This document shows, one piece after another, positions 22,096 to 32,378 of a stretch of DNA of 64,000 bases (position 1 is the first letter of the stretch; each line of letters begins with the position of its first letter). The DNA comes from Tritrichomonas musculus. Its lineage: Eukaryota > Parabasalia > Tritrichomonadida > Tritrichomonadidae. The position numbers were made by a program, and so were the translations under genes. The notes below the pieces were generated by a model. The model saw only the letters and a program-made list of their open reading frames with translations. It made no database searches and was not told the origin of the DNA. Location of the stretch: the NCBI GenBank assembly GCA_039105265.1, contig JAPFFF010000027.1:620001-684000 (forward strand). The letters run 5' to 3'.

Positions 22096-22961
22096 GGGTG
22101 TCCAAAAAGTTCGTAGAATTTCTATTTTTTCTTTGAAAAATGAAATTATCTATTTTTAACTAGTTGATATATATAGTATTAGGTCTATTATATATTATTT
22201 ATCAATAGCAAAAAGAATCTTAAATGAGATGAAAAATTGGAATGATTTGAAAATTTTTTTGAAATGAAAAAACATTTGAGTTTTATTTCAAATTTGTTAA
22301 AAAAAAAGGCAATAACTCATTCTATAAATGAATTGAATCATTCATTTTCTGTAATATTCACATATAATATTTCAGCTTTCTTACTCTATATTCAAAGCTA
22401 TTCAATTCATTTATGTTCGTACGTTATTATCGGCTATTGTACGTTAATTCGAAAAAGTATAAATTCTCCATATAAACAAAAAGATTCGAATTAGTTAATA
22501 TATGCAATTGAAAGATACAATTGCACAGTATATATGTATTCAATAAATACAAGTAATAATATTTCCATTTATTTTTATTAATGTTTTTTTTGAAAAAAAA
22601 TGACATATGAAATGAAAAAAAGAATCTCAACTAGTTTCATCATTTAAATATAAAATGATTATTACTTGTTGAACTGATATTAAGGTAATAATTTATTACA
22701 ATGCATCTTAAGTATTTATAATATACAAAAAAATTTGGATTCATTCATCCGTCATTGTGAAAATAATAATTTCATTTTTAAGATACCATTTTGTTATTCT
22801 TAGTAAAAAAGCTTTATAATTCATGATTAATGAATCTTTGATAAAATCTGTTTTTTACAATATGTAGGCTTTAGTATAAGGAGCATATTTACAAAATAAA
22901 ATTTAATGAGTTTTATTCGTACATAACAAAAATATCGATTCTACGAATTTTTTGGACACCC
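22096..22961. mobile_element. 866-bp mariner-like MITE
   Basis: The left end gggtgtccaaaaagttcgta and the right end on the other strand gggtgtccaaaaaattcgta are inverted and near-identical for about 24 bp, with TA on both outer sides (22094-22095, 22962-22963). The ends and TA target are typical of the Tc1/mariner superfamily, which is abundant in trichomonads. No transposase with a DDE/D signature can be read inside; a 76-codon frame at 22264 is not convincing. It is a non-autonomous or internally deleted copy. Confidence 0.87.
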
Positions 22962-23263
22962 TATATTTATCATATATAACAATTATTTTTTAATGAAATA
23001 AATTAGTAAAAGTATGCAATTCTTAAATAATGAATTATGAAAAATGAGAAAAAGTGTAATAAAAATAAATTTTTTCTTCTTGGTCAAAAATATGGTCAAT
23101 ATTATTATTGCTTTTCATTGAATTTATAAAAATTAAAATATCTAAAAATCAGTCGGGATTTTTTTTAAATATTATTCTCTCTTTATATTTATATATCATA
23201 TAATAAAATACTAAAAAATAATCTGTTTTTGAATTACTTTTTTTAAGTTGAACGACCTCTATA

Positions 23264-23771
23264 CACGGATGGTCAATGTTGAAAAAATTGATCAACGGCA
23301 TCACTTTTTTGGTGGCTCTTTGTCAACTTTAACTTCGTTATTTCAACGTCAACGATCAACGATAAGTGTTTCGTTGTAATTGATCGTCCAAAAAAATGGC
23401 ACTTTTTTATTTCTATCGTCGTTGATTAAAAATTAAATTATCATTTCTGTAACATATATATATTTAGTATTTATATTGATATGATAATGATATTTACTAA
23501 TTTTTTCAAAATAATAATGCTTCATTAAATCATACCAAATATAAATTGAATCGATAAAGTTTTTTTCAGAAAAAGTTGTCTCTCAAAAAAATTCAACTTT
23601 TCAATAAGCATAACGTTAACTTAATTCATTGATTCAACATTATTTAAACGTTAACATGTCGTTATGACTAAATTGAAACGGTTATAATCAATGGCCTTAA
23701 TGTCGTTGACATTCAATTCAACGATATAACATTTTGTTCAACGATTTTAACGTCAACGTTGGCCAACCCTG
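23264..23771. mobile_element. 508-bp hAT-like MITE
   Basis: The 8-bp repeat cctctata flanks the element at 23256-23263 and 23772-23779. The right end on the other strand starts cagggttggccaacgttgac and the left end cacggatggtcaatgttgaa, an imperfect inverted repeat of the CAGGGTTGGCCAAC type seen at hAT ends. The interior has many short caacg/cgttg motifs near both ends, resembling the subterminal repeats of hAT elements. There is no coding capacity. The left end is more eroded than the right. Confidence 0.85.
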
Positions 23772-23779
23772 CCTCTATA

Positions 23780-24399
23780 ACAATAAAATCTTAATTTTTT
23801 GAGGAAGAAATCAACACTATTGAAAATCCTTTGTTCAAAATTGTTTAAAAATTTTAAATAATTAATATTTCAATTTCAAAATTAGATTTTTGCAAATTAC
23901 TATTTTTTCCAAAAATGATTATTTCATAAACTCCGCAAATTCTTTTTATTTGAAAAAATAATTTAAATTATTCTTGAATAAAAGCTGTTTGTGGTAATAT
24001 ATATCAGAAAAAAGTTTTATTTTTGTAAGATAAATTTTTTTATTTAATATACTAATCTATGGTTTTGATAAATTATACTAATGATTTTTCAATCGGCATT
24101 AATAGCTTTTCCATATTTTTGGATATCATAAAATCAAAAAATGTTTTATTTATGATGAAATCTTTAATGAAATGTGAAATAAAAAAAATTTTTAAAACAG
24201 AATTTATCCAATCACATATTAATTTTTGAAAGGATTGCTATAGTATACTATGAAAGTGTTATAATTGTATTATATCTAAGTATTGCTTTTTGTTTTAGGC
24301 TCTTACTTTGAGTTTTAAAATGAAACATCATAAAATGTATATTATGATCAAATAACATTGACTTATTTATATATAAAATGGGAATTCATAATATATTTC
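23780..24399. other. AT-rich spacer, nothing recognised
   Basis: No gene, TIR pair or repeat was found in this stretch. It lies between the hAT-like element and a degenerate tandem repeat. Confidence 0.5.
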
Positions 24400-24650
24400 A
24401 AAGACTTTTCATTAAAAAAGTTCGAGATATAGATATAATAATGTGACTTTTTCATCACAACGATTTTAGACTTTGAGAAAATAAAAATGACTTTTAGAAA
24501 TATACTTTTTAGACTTATCATAATTTTGATGACTTTTTCATCACGACTTTTTAGACTTATGTACATTTCAGTGATTTTTTAATCACACACTTTTAGACTT
24601 AGAATAATTAACTTGACTTTTTCATCAATCAAGTTCGAGTCTACCTAATA
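24400..24650. repeat. Degenerate tandem repeat, period about 43 bp
   Basis: The words gactttttcatca or close variants recur at about 24445, 24488, 24531, 24573 and 24615, each followed by tttagactt-like sequence, so roughly five copies of a 42-43-bp unit. The first and last copies are bordered by aagttcgag. There is no coding signal. Confidence 0.65.
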
Positions 24651-24955
24651 TAATAATCAATTGAAAGAATTAAATTATTTCAAATGATCCATGACAAAAT
24701 CTTTTTTAAATTGTTTAAAAAATGAAGCTGACTTTTGTCCTGAATTATGCTTTTTTCCTACCAACTATATATAGAAAACTGCTTTGTAAAGAACAGAAAA
24801 CTCATTTACACACATATTATACTTAAAAAACTATCATTAAATATATATATATTTTAACATCCTATTATTCTTTATACCAATTTAGACATGTAATTATTTG
24901 TTTATTATAAATTGTTTTGTTTAAAAAATGAGAAGTTTTTTGTATGCTGTTAAAA

Positions 24956-25714
24956 TTATTTCAAAGATCTACAATAATTAAAAGCTTTTGGATCAATTTT
25001 TTTTAATGATGGTGGAAGTCCAACATGCTTCAATGAAACGCAAAAATTAAATGCATATGCTTTGATTTCAGTCACTGATGATGGAATTTCAATTTGTTCG
25101 AGCTTTGTACAGCTATCAAACACATTTTTTTCAATTATTTTCAAAGATGAAGGAAATTCAACATGTACAAGTGATTCACAAGAACTAAAAGCCCTTTCTT
25201 CAATTATTGTCACAGATGGTGGGATTTTGATATGAGTAAGTGAACTACAACTACAAAATGCATTACTTTGAATTTTAGTTACAAAGGGAGGAATTTCTAT
25301 TTCTTCAAGTGATTCACATGATTTAAAAATACAATCTGAAAGAACTTTTAAAAAAGGAGGAAGGTTGATTTTTTTAAGAGATTTGCATTCACAAAATGCA
25401 TTACTCTCAATAATCGTGACTGATGCAGGAATGTTAATTTCAACCAATGATTTGCACAGGAAAAATGCATAGGTGCCTATTTTTGTCACAGAAGATGGAA
25501 TTATGATTTTGGTGAGCGAATAGCACTTACAAAAAGCATACATTTCAATAGATATAATTGAAGAAGGAATGTTGACTTCTTGAAGTTTCTCACAGAGACA
25601 AAATGAGCTATCGGAAATTTTGTTTGTTTGTGAGAGTAAATATTCAACAAGTTCAATATTTTTTCCTAATCCTGCAAAATAGAATGCTGAATAATAATGA
25701 GTAATTGAAGAATA
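24956..25714 (-). CDS. BspA-like LRR cassette, minus-strand copy
   Basis: The frame is open from 25714 to 24956; its first ATG is at 25543. It begins with an ankyrin-like stretch (YSAFYFAGLGKNIELVEYLL) and continues as about eight 23-residue BspA-type LRRs with the pattern L..I.IP.SVT.I...AF..C.SL, after a first AF-type repeat at the junction. These repeats form solenoids used for protein binding, often at the cell surface in trichomonads, but no signal peptide or membrane segment is present here. It lies just downstream of the ankyrin frame at 25783-26962 and pairs with the inverted copy at 50491-51255, from which it differs at 24 of about 195 residues after the ATG. It is probably the C-terminal half of an original ankyrin-LRR gene. 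Confidence 0.75.
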   Translation of the reverse strand, partial: YSSITHYYSAFYFAGLGKNIELVEYLLSQTNKISDSSFCLCEKLQEVNIPSSIISIEMYAFCKCYSLTKIIIPSSVTKIGTYAFFLCKSLVEINIPASVTIIESNAFCECKSLKKINLPPFLKVLSDCIFKSCESLEEIEIPPFVTKIQSNAFCSCSSLTHIKIPPSVTIIEERAFSSCESLVHVEFPSSLKIIEKNVFDSCTKLEQIEIPSSVTEIKAYAFNFCVSLKHVGLPPSLKKIDPKAFNYCRSLK

Positions 25715-25782
25715 TTATTTAAATTTTTTTTAATGTGATAAAATTAAATTTATAGATATTTCATAAAAAGTTATTTTGAATT

Positions 25783-26962
25783 CTATGAAATGTAAAACGA
25801 TGATTTTAAAAGAAATAATGATTGATGAATTAGTCTTGTTTTTAGGTCAAATTGATTTGTTTGTAAATAAAGTTTGACAAGTTTCTTATTATTACTTTCG
25901 CACAAATAAAAGAAACTGAATTTATCATCAATCAAATTGGATGGAATGAAAAGGTAATTATTGTATTTTATTCCATATGAAACTTCACTTTCTCCATATT
26001 TATATGATTCATTCTCTTCGATACAATGATAATGAATTATTTCGTTGACAGTTCTTGTTTTATTTGGTTCTAAAAAATTGTTTTCAAAATATTGAGCGAT
26101 TTGATTATGATGACATTTAATTGACTCTTTGAAACATGTCTCATATTTCCCTTTGGGTGGATCAATTTTATGAATGCTGACAAGAAAATTAATCATTTCT
26201 TCATTGTTCGAATGAATACAATAAATCATTAATGATGATTCAAGTTCAACTCCATTCGCCATCAAATATTTGACAATTTCGATTGATCCAAAAAATGTCG
26301 CATACTCAATGATCTTTGTATCTTTATTCTTCAAAAGAAGATGATTCGTTTCAAAGATCGATTCAATGACGTTCGAGTCGAGATGAAGATTAATTTGATT
26401 CGAATAAATAATAAATTCATTGATATCATCTTTTCGTATTAATTCACAGAGATGACTGTCATTTTCTCCTTCTTTTCGTTTTGAATAAAAATCTTCGGTG
26501 ACTTCAAAATTCAAATTTTCTTTGAGAAACGGTTTGAGTTCTGGTGAAAAGAAAAGATCATATTTTTGTTCCTTGAACTCATTAGTGGACATAATCTTTG
26601 ATATACTTTCATCAATGATCAGTATATCATGCTCAATTAATATCAACAGAATTCTCTTGTTGCTTTTAAAAATGTGAAAAATTGATTGATTAGAGAAATT
26701 TGTTTTGATATCATTTTTCAAAAATATTAATATTTGTTCTATTTTGTCAAAAAAAAACAATGTTTCTATGATGATTATCTGAATATTTGACAATTATATT
26801 TAAAAATGATTGGATATCATCTGCATCATCACTTTTGATATTATCTTTTATAACTTTCTTTAATGTTTCAAAATTTGATTGTTCATCATCTTCATTTTCA
26901 ATAAATGAATGAAATTCTTCATAAACCTTTTTCATTTTTTCAACATACTGACTGATTTCCAT
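25783..26962 (-). pseudogene. DUF3447-type ankyrin protein, minus-strand copy, frameshifted
   Basis: Read on the minus strand from the ATG at 26962, this is about 97% identical in protein to the intact 396-residue gene at 49244-50434. It is split by one base: a run of nine T (minus strand) near 26749-26757 replaces eight bases in the intact copy, so the frame from 26962 ends at 26747 and a second frame runs from about 26754 to 25783. The family is a trichomonad expansion of cytoplasmic ankyrin proteins of unknown function. The ankyrin-like segment IIEYATFFGSIEIVKYLMAN is preserved. Similarity to the plus-strand copy starts at the ATG; the upstream sequences differ. Confidence 0.8.
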
Positions 26963-27069
26963 TCTGATCCTTATATTATTCTAAAGCTAATAAATTTTTT
27001 AAAAAGAGACCATTTATAAATTGAAAAGTGTCATACTGATGGTTTGAAAAAAAGTTTCCCAATAATTTT

Positions 27070-27109
27070 TGGTGGGAGGATGGGAATCGAACCTGCGACC
27101 TTTGGTATA
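27070..27109 (-). pseudogene. 3' half of a tRNA-like sequence
   Basis: On the minus strand the segment reads accaaaggtcgcaggttcga followed by ttcccatcctcccacca. It contains a perfect polymerase III B-box (ggttcgattcc) and ends in cacca. The T stem around TTCGATT pairs poorly and no matching 5' half or A-box is visible upstream, so this is a tRNA relic or a piece of a tRNA-derived repeat rather than a working gene. Confidence 0.6.
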
Positions 27110-28048
27110 AGTTTTATTACTAAAAATACTTTACCCAAAACGATCAAAAATCTATCAAAAAAAATGTAAACATTATAAAAAGTTAAACTTTTATTCACTT
27201 TTTCTGAAATAAAAAATACTTTACCCAATTATTGGACTAGCTATAAGAAAAGCTATGAGATTAAAGTTGATAATACGATAATGAATAGCAATGTGCGTAT
27301 ATCAAGTATATGCATTTGTTTGTTTCATATGCATCTGCGTGTGTAAGAATTCTAATATTATTATTAATAATTGAAATGTTGTAAGTTTAAAGCTGAATTC
27401 ATTAAACCAATGACCATAATTCGTAATAATATAATGCTTTTTATCTGATTTGGAGAAAAATTTCTTGATATGTAGTTATATAAAAATGTAGGAAACAATA
27501 GAAATAGCTGTATGAGAACGAGAAATACTTCTATACCATTATCCAACGTTGAATAATGCGATTAAACCACTTGATGAACGCGAAATCTTAGAAGTCGGTT
27601 GTAATTTTAGAAAATGGTTTTTCAATTTTTAACGAATCTTAAGAAAATTTTTATTTTTTAAAAGCATTGATATTGGAATAAGAATAAAATAAAAAAGAAA
27701 TACAATAGTTAAAATATTTTATTATATTAATTAATAATATAAATATGAATTGAAATTGATATATATTGGTTTATTTATTAAAAAAAATATATTTCATAAC
27801 CTCAAAATTTTTCTTTGAATTTTTCAATGCAATGAGTAAAAATTGAAAAGATTATTTATGACCTAAATTTCAAATTATTTTATTATTTGTAAAATATATT
27901 ACATTATCTCTTATTTATTTATGTATAATATTTTTATATTTTTATAATTATTATATATGTAGAAAAATTTTCTAAATTTTATAAAAAAAATTCGGATTTA
28001 AAAAAAACGTTTTTTTGGGTAACTTTTTTCTGGACAATCAGTATAATT
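27110..28048. other. AT-rich spacer, no gene recognised
   Basis: The motif gggtaaagtattttt occurs twice on the minus strand (about 27120-27136 and 27215-27230). Otherwise no gene or repeat was recognised. The short frames here lack any domain signal. Confidence 0.5.
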
Positions 28049-28052
28049 TTAA

Positions 28053-30287
28053 GGGGGACCTTTCAATGTAAAACGATCAGGCCAAATTATAGGCCTAAAG
28101 GTTAAATAGATAATTATGATTTATAAGATTATCTTCTATGTTTTGTTTAGACAATTATATTATTTCGCTTATGTTAATAACTATGTAAGTCATTTGATAT
28201 ATCAATTAAAGGTTAGACAATAATAATAAAAAAGTAAATTCAATTTCATTTTTAAAAACTGTTTTCACAATAAAATAAATTGATTATCAGATTGTTCACA
28301 CATGCTCAATAAGTTTTATTTGATGTTTTTAATAGAAATTAAAATGAATTATAATAAGTTTTTTGATAATTACTTAAAAAAACATATTTATATATATATA
28401 TCATACATATTTAATTTATTATATTATATAAAAATATAAAATGTCAAAATAACAAAAACATTGAGAGATAATAGGAATATTCAAAAAATAATAGATTAAA
28501 GATTGATTATTATATATTGAATATGACTTTTATTGTTATTTATAATATATTATTATTTGAAATATATTTGTTTAACTAATATATTAATACTATAATACTA
28601 TATTTTAGTTTTAAAAATACTTTTGAAAATAAATGCGTAGTTTTATATTTATTTGTATTGATATTGATCTTATTTTCGTTTAGTTTATTATTACATTTTA
28701 TTATAATATATATCATTTTATAGATCTATAATATAAAGATTAAATTCGTTATTAGTAAAGATATAAGCATACTACTTTTTTTATTTGAAAAATATTGAAT
28801 GATTCAAACAATTTTACTCAGTTATTTAATGTATGAGATATCAATATTAGATTCATTTAATACACAAAAATAAACATATAATATATAAATAGATTAATTG
28901 AATACTTTTAAATAAACGTATTTAAATATTGAGACTCTTTTCCTTTTCTATCAAAATAGGATTAATTCAATTTAAAAAAATAAAATATTAATAATATTAT
29001 TATTTCAATTAATATTTATTAAATATTTATTAAATATTTATTAAATATTTATTAAATATTTATTATTATAATTATAATAAATATATTATATAGGAAATAA
29101 CAAGAAATTAAAATATAATTAATATATATCTAATTGTATCAATTCAAATTTTCATTTTTTTTTTTCATAATTTGAATTATTAAAATGCATATAATTCTAT
29201 GTAAAACTATATTCAATCAATATAATCAATATAATATTTAATATACAATATATAGAAATTAAATTATATATAATAAATAATTAACCCTGATAAATAAAAA
29301 GATAAAACAATATTTTATATTAAATAAATACAATTTTTGTGAGAATTATTTTATTGAAAAAACTATTGATTACAATTATTTTGTTTTTAGAATTACCCAC
29401 TTGAATCTAATATTTTTTTGTATTATATTGAATATTCAATTTATAGATGCATATTAAAATATATGTAAGTATATAATAATTTAAAAATATATCATTTTTA
29501 AATTATTATTTATATATTAAACTATATATTTATGTATTTAAATCAATATTATTGGTATTATAAAATATGAATTGAATGTAAATTAATATTTTCAAAACAT
29601 CCTATATGTATTAATAAAGAAGCCATTGATCTAATTAAATATGGACTAAGCAATTATAAAAAATTGAATGCAATATGTTTATTTAATATAACAAATTACA
29701 TCATATATAATATACATATTTTAAATAAAAACAATGTGTTTCTTTTTTAAAAATTGAATATTCATTTGCAAAACAATATAATAAAAATATGCATGTTTAC
29801 TTTATTTATAATAGAAATAAATAGATAAATATATATCTAAATCCAAAAATAGTTTATTTCAGCTGTAGGACCATTTTTGCTCTGATCAATTTTCCATGTA
29901 TTTTTATAATGGAGAATTTAATAATGAAATAACTCAATCCATAAAATTATTTATCATATTATTTTTATATACATAGAAACTATGTAAGCCAAATTAAATA
30001 ATCTAGGTCTCAAACTAGTAAATAATATATTACATGCATTAAAGCATCAAAGAATTTTGCAAACAATCATCATTTTTCATTATTTGATATAAATTTTTGA
30101 TATTTGAGGCCTAGATATTCTAAACTATCTATTACATAATATGATTGCCAAAAATCAAAATCACCTTAAATCTTTACATTGAGTTATTTCATTTTTAAAT
30201 TTTCAATTAAAATTTGAATTAAAACGATAATATTCAAGTCAAATATTAATCGTTCAATTTATAATCGTAAACGGGGAAAGGTCCCCC
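28053..30287. mobile_element. 2.2-kb TIR element flanked by TTAA (Kolobok-like?)
   Basis: The left end is gggggacctttcaatgtaaa and the right end, on the other strand, gggggacctttccccgttta, both outside-bounded by TTAA (28049-28052 and 30288-30291). TTAA targets are used by Kolobok and piggyBac families; a GGGGG start fits Kolobok better, but that is inference. The interior is extremely AT-rich with short tandem runs (for example ttattaaatat near 29020-29065) and a local inverted pair around 30003 and 30105. No transposase can be read. It may contain nested insertions. Confidence 0.65.
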
Positions 30288-30291
30288 TTAA

Positions 30292-31071
30292 AGTGTCATA
30301 TATTTAGGAAGTGTCATATAATTGAAAATTTATAAAATTTGTATATTTAAAGTAATATTTTCTTTAAAAAAATTACATTTTACAACTTTCTGTAATAATG
30401 ATTTATATAAAAAATATATTTGCAAAAGAAATAACAAAAGTATGCAAAAATGGGAAAATTTAAATACAAAAAATGTAAAAAGGGGACACCGGAGGTTGAG
30501 GTCAATATTGACCTTGTATCGTTTATCAGAAAAAAAGTTTGAAACTTCTTTGCACATTTACAGCTACTCATGCTTTTTTCATATAGAAAAAATATAAAAT
30601 ATTTATTTTAGCATAAGTTGATAATGATTTTGTTATCGAAAAATAAAAGAAAAGTGTTGGATTCAAGACAGGTTTCAACTTCCATCTTTTCAAGAAAGAT
30701 GAAATTAGATTTTATTAAATAATTTAGTTAACATGATATAAAGTTATAAAATGCTATTTTTAATTGTTAAAAAACAAGCAGTTTTAAGTGATTTTATTCA
30801 GTATAAACTGCCAGAATTTTTTTAAAAAAAGCGACTTTAATAATAATACTTATATTCATTCAATATAAATTGCCAAAATATTCAAGTGCTTCTAAAACTA
30901 ATTTTCCACTCTTTTTAAAATCAATTTGTCTAATGCGAATTTATCCAAAACATTTGTTTTTATTAAAAATTGATTAATTTTGAATATTTTGATGGTGTTG
31001 CTATTCAAGTTTTCATTTCTAGTATCTTCAATTATATCCAATTAATATCATCGTTTGATGCTTAATAGTCC
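30292..31071. other. Spacer with a dispersed-repeat fragment
   Basis: About 30498-30560 (ggtcaatattgaccttgtat onward to ctttgcacattt) is an inverted relative of 49078-49130. It contains the perfect 14-bp palindrome GGTCAATATTGACC. A short direct repeat agtgtcatat lies at 30291 and 30310. The open frames on both strands in this area are explained by the repeat and have no domain. Confidence 0.55.
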
Positions 31072-31975
31072 AAGAAGAAAGATTATTAAATCCAAATTCA
31101 TCACTTATTGCTTTGTTTGTGTAATGAGTTGGCTTTTCTTTGAAATCGTATTTTAACCATTGATTGCTTTCTAATTCTGAATAGAACATGCTTTTACTGT
31201 TCAGATCAACGGCAAATTTTGGATAATAACCTTGCTTAAATGATGATGCTGTCGCATAAATTGTTCCTTTATCAGCAAAATTACCACGGCATTCAATAGT
31301 TAAATTGTGAATGATTGATCTGGATTGTTGTCATAGTTTAAATTTTGCTGCAGAACCAATGATTTTGTTTTTGATGATGATATATTGTTAGGTGGTGGTG
31401 GCGGAGGTGGAATTTGAGACTGATCAATGATTGATAGATTTTTTACTGTATGCTCTCGATTTGTTTGTACTTGGTGAAGTGATCTATTTAAATTATTGAT
31501 TTGTTGTTCTTGATCTTTCAATTTTTGCTCAAGTTGATAAATTTTATCTTTTAACTGCTTGTTCTCTTCTTTATCTGTTTTTATTTCTTTATCAATCATA
31601 TCTTTCGTTTTCATGAAATCTCTGTTAGCATCAAAGTAATCAAGATCATCCACTTAAGAAAGATCAACATTAAAGATCAACATCATTAAAGTAATAAGGA
31701 TACTTATCCGTATTAAAATCAATTTTACTTTCCTCTTTCTCTTCTTCTTCTTCATCTTTTCTTTTCTATTCTTCATAAGCTAACTTTTTGTATATCTCTT
31801 CAAAAGTTGGTCTTTCATTTGGATTTTTAGACCAACAACTTTCAATCAATTTTTTAATTGGAACTTTAAATTGTGGGACGGAAGCCTTCTTTATAAACTT
31901 TAACTAAAAAGGCAAGTTGATGTATTTTCTTTTTTATTTCTTCTGGGTAAGGATCTGAATTTGTAGCAACTTTGA
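31072..31975 (-). pseudogene. Broken protein kinase / F5-8C-like gene
   Basis: Minus-strand reading from about 31975 gives the end of a kinase domain of the trichomonad TKL-like type. SDPYPEEI and KEGFRP lie near 31930-31880, then CWSKNPNERPTFEEIYKKL near 31830-31780, the last in another frame. A separate 117-codon frame (31653-31300) follows, with a coiled coil (residues about 15-65), a run of seven prolines near residue 82 and an Asn/Ser-rich tail. In yet another frame, 31300-31075 encodes a piece resembling the F5/8 type C domain of the 54248-55522 gene (TASSF.QGYYP..., WLKYDFKEKP). At least three frame changes separate the pieces and the kinase N-lobe is missing, so this is a remnant. Confidence 0.72.
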
Positions 31976-32365
31976 ATATAAATATTTCAAATATAACATT
32001 TGGATATTCTTTGTTTGAAGATGTTTTAAAATATTTTTCTACATCATTTTTATTTGGCTTGAATAAAAAATATAAAACAGCAGCATTGTTTGCTGATCGA
32101 TATCTACCAGTAGTGAAACAGACTTTTGTCCAGAAATTGACTTTTGTCCACTAACTATAAATTTCTTTTATTCATATTTTTTAAAAGAAATATTATAGTA
32201 TTTTATATTATTTATATAATGTATTTAATGTAATTATTCGTTTTATTTTTGATTAAATAAATATTGAATATATATATTCTTTAATTAAAATCTCGTTAAA
32301 TCATCTGAAAATTTTGTATTGAATTTTTTAAAATTCATTGAAATATTTATATCTTCTCAAATATT

Positions 32366-32371
32366 TCATTC
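32366..32371 (+). promoter_or_regulatory. Initiator-like TCATTC before the RCC1/kinase gene
   Basis: TCATTC lies 13 bases before the ATG at 32379, with the putative +1 A 11 bases upstream. Trichomonas genes use an initiator TCA(+1)Y(T/A) just before the start codon. This favours the ATG at 32379 over the earlier in-frame ATG at 32319. Confidence 0.55.
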
Positions 32372-32378
32372 AAGTAAA

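Noticed and set aside
30322-30597. 91-codon plus-strand frame with LRSILT shared with a frame at 49005-49193
   Set aside because: The similarity comes from a dispersed DNA repeat with a palindrome, read in opposite orientations, not from a protein family.
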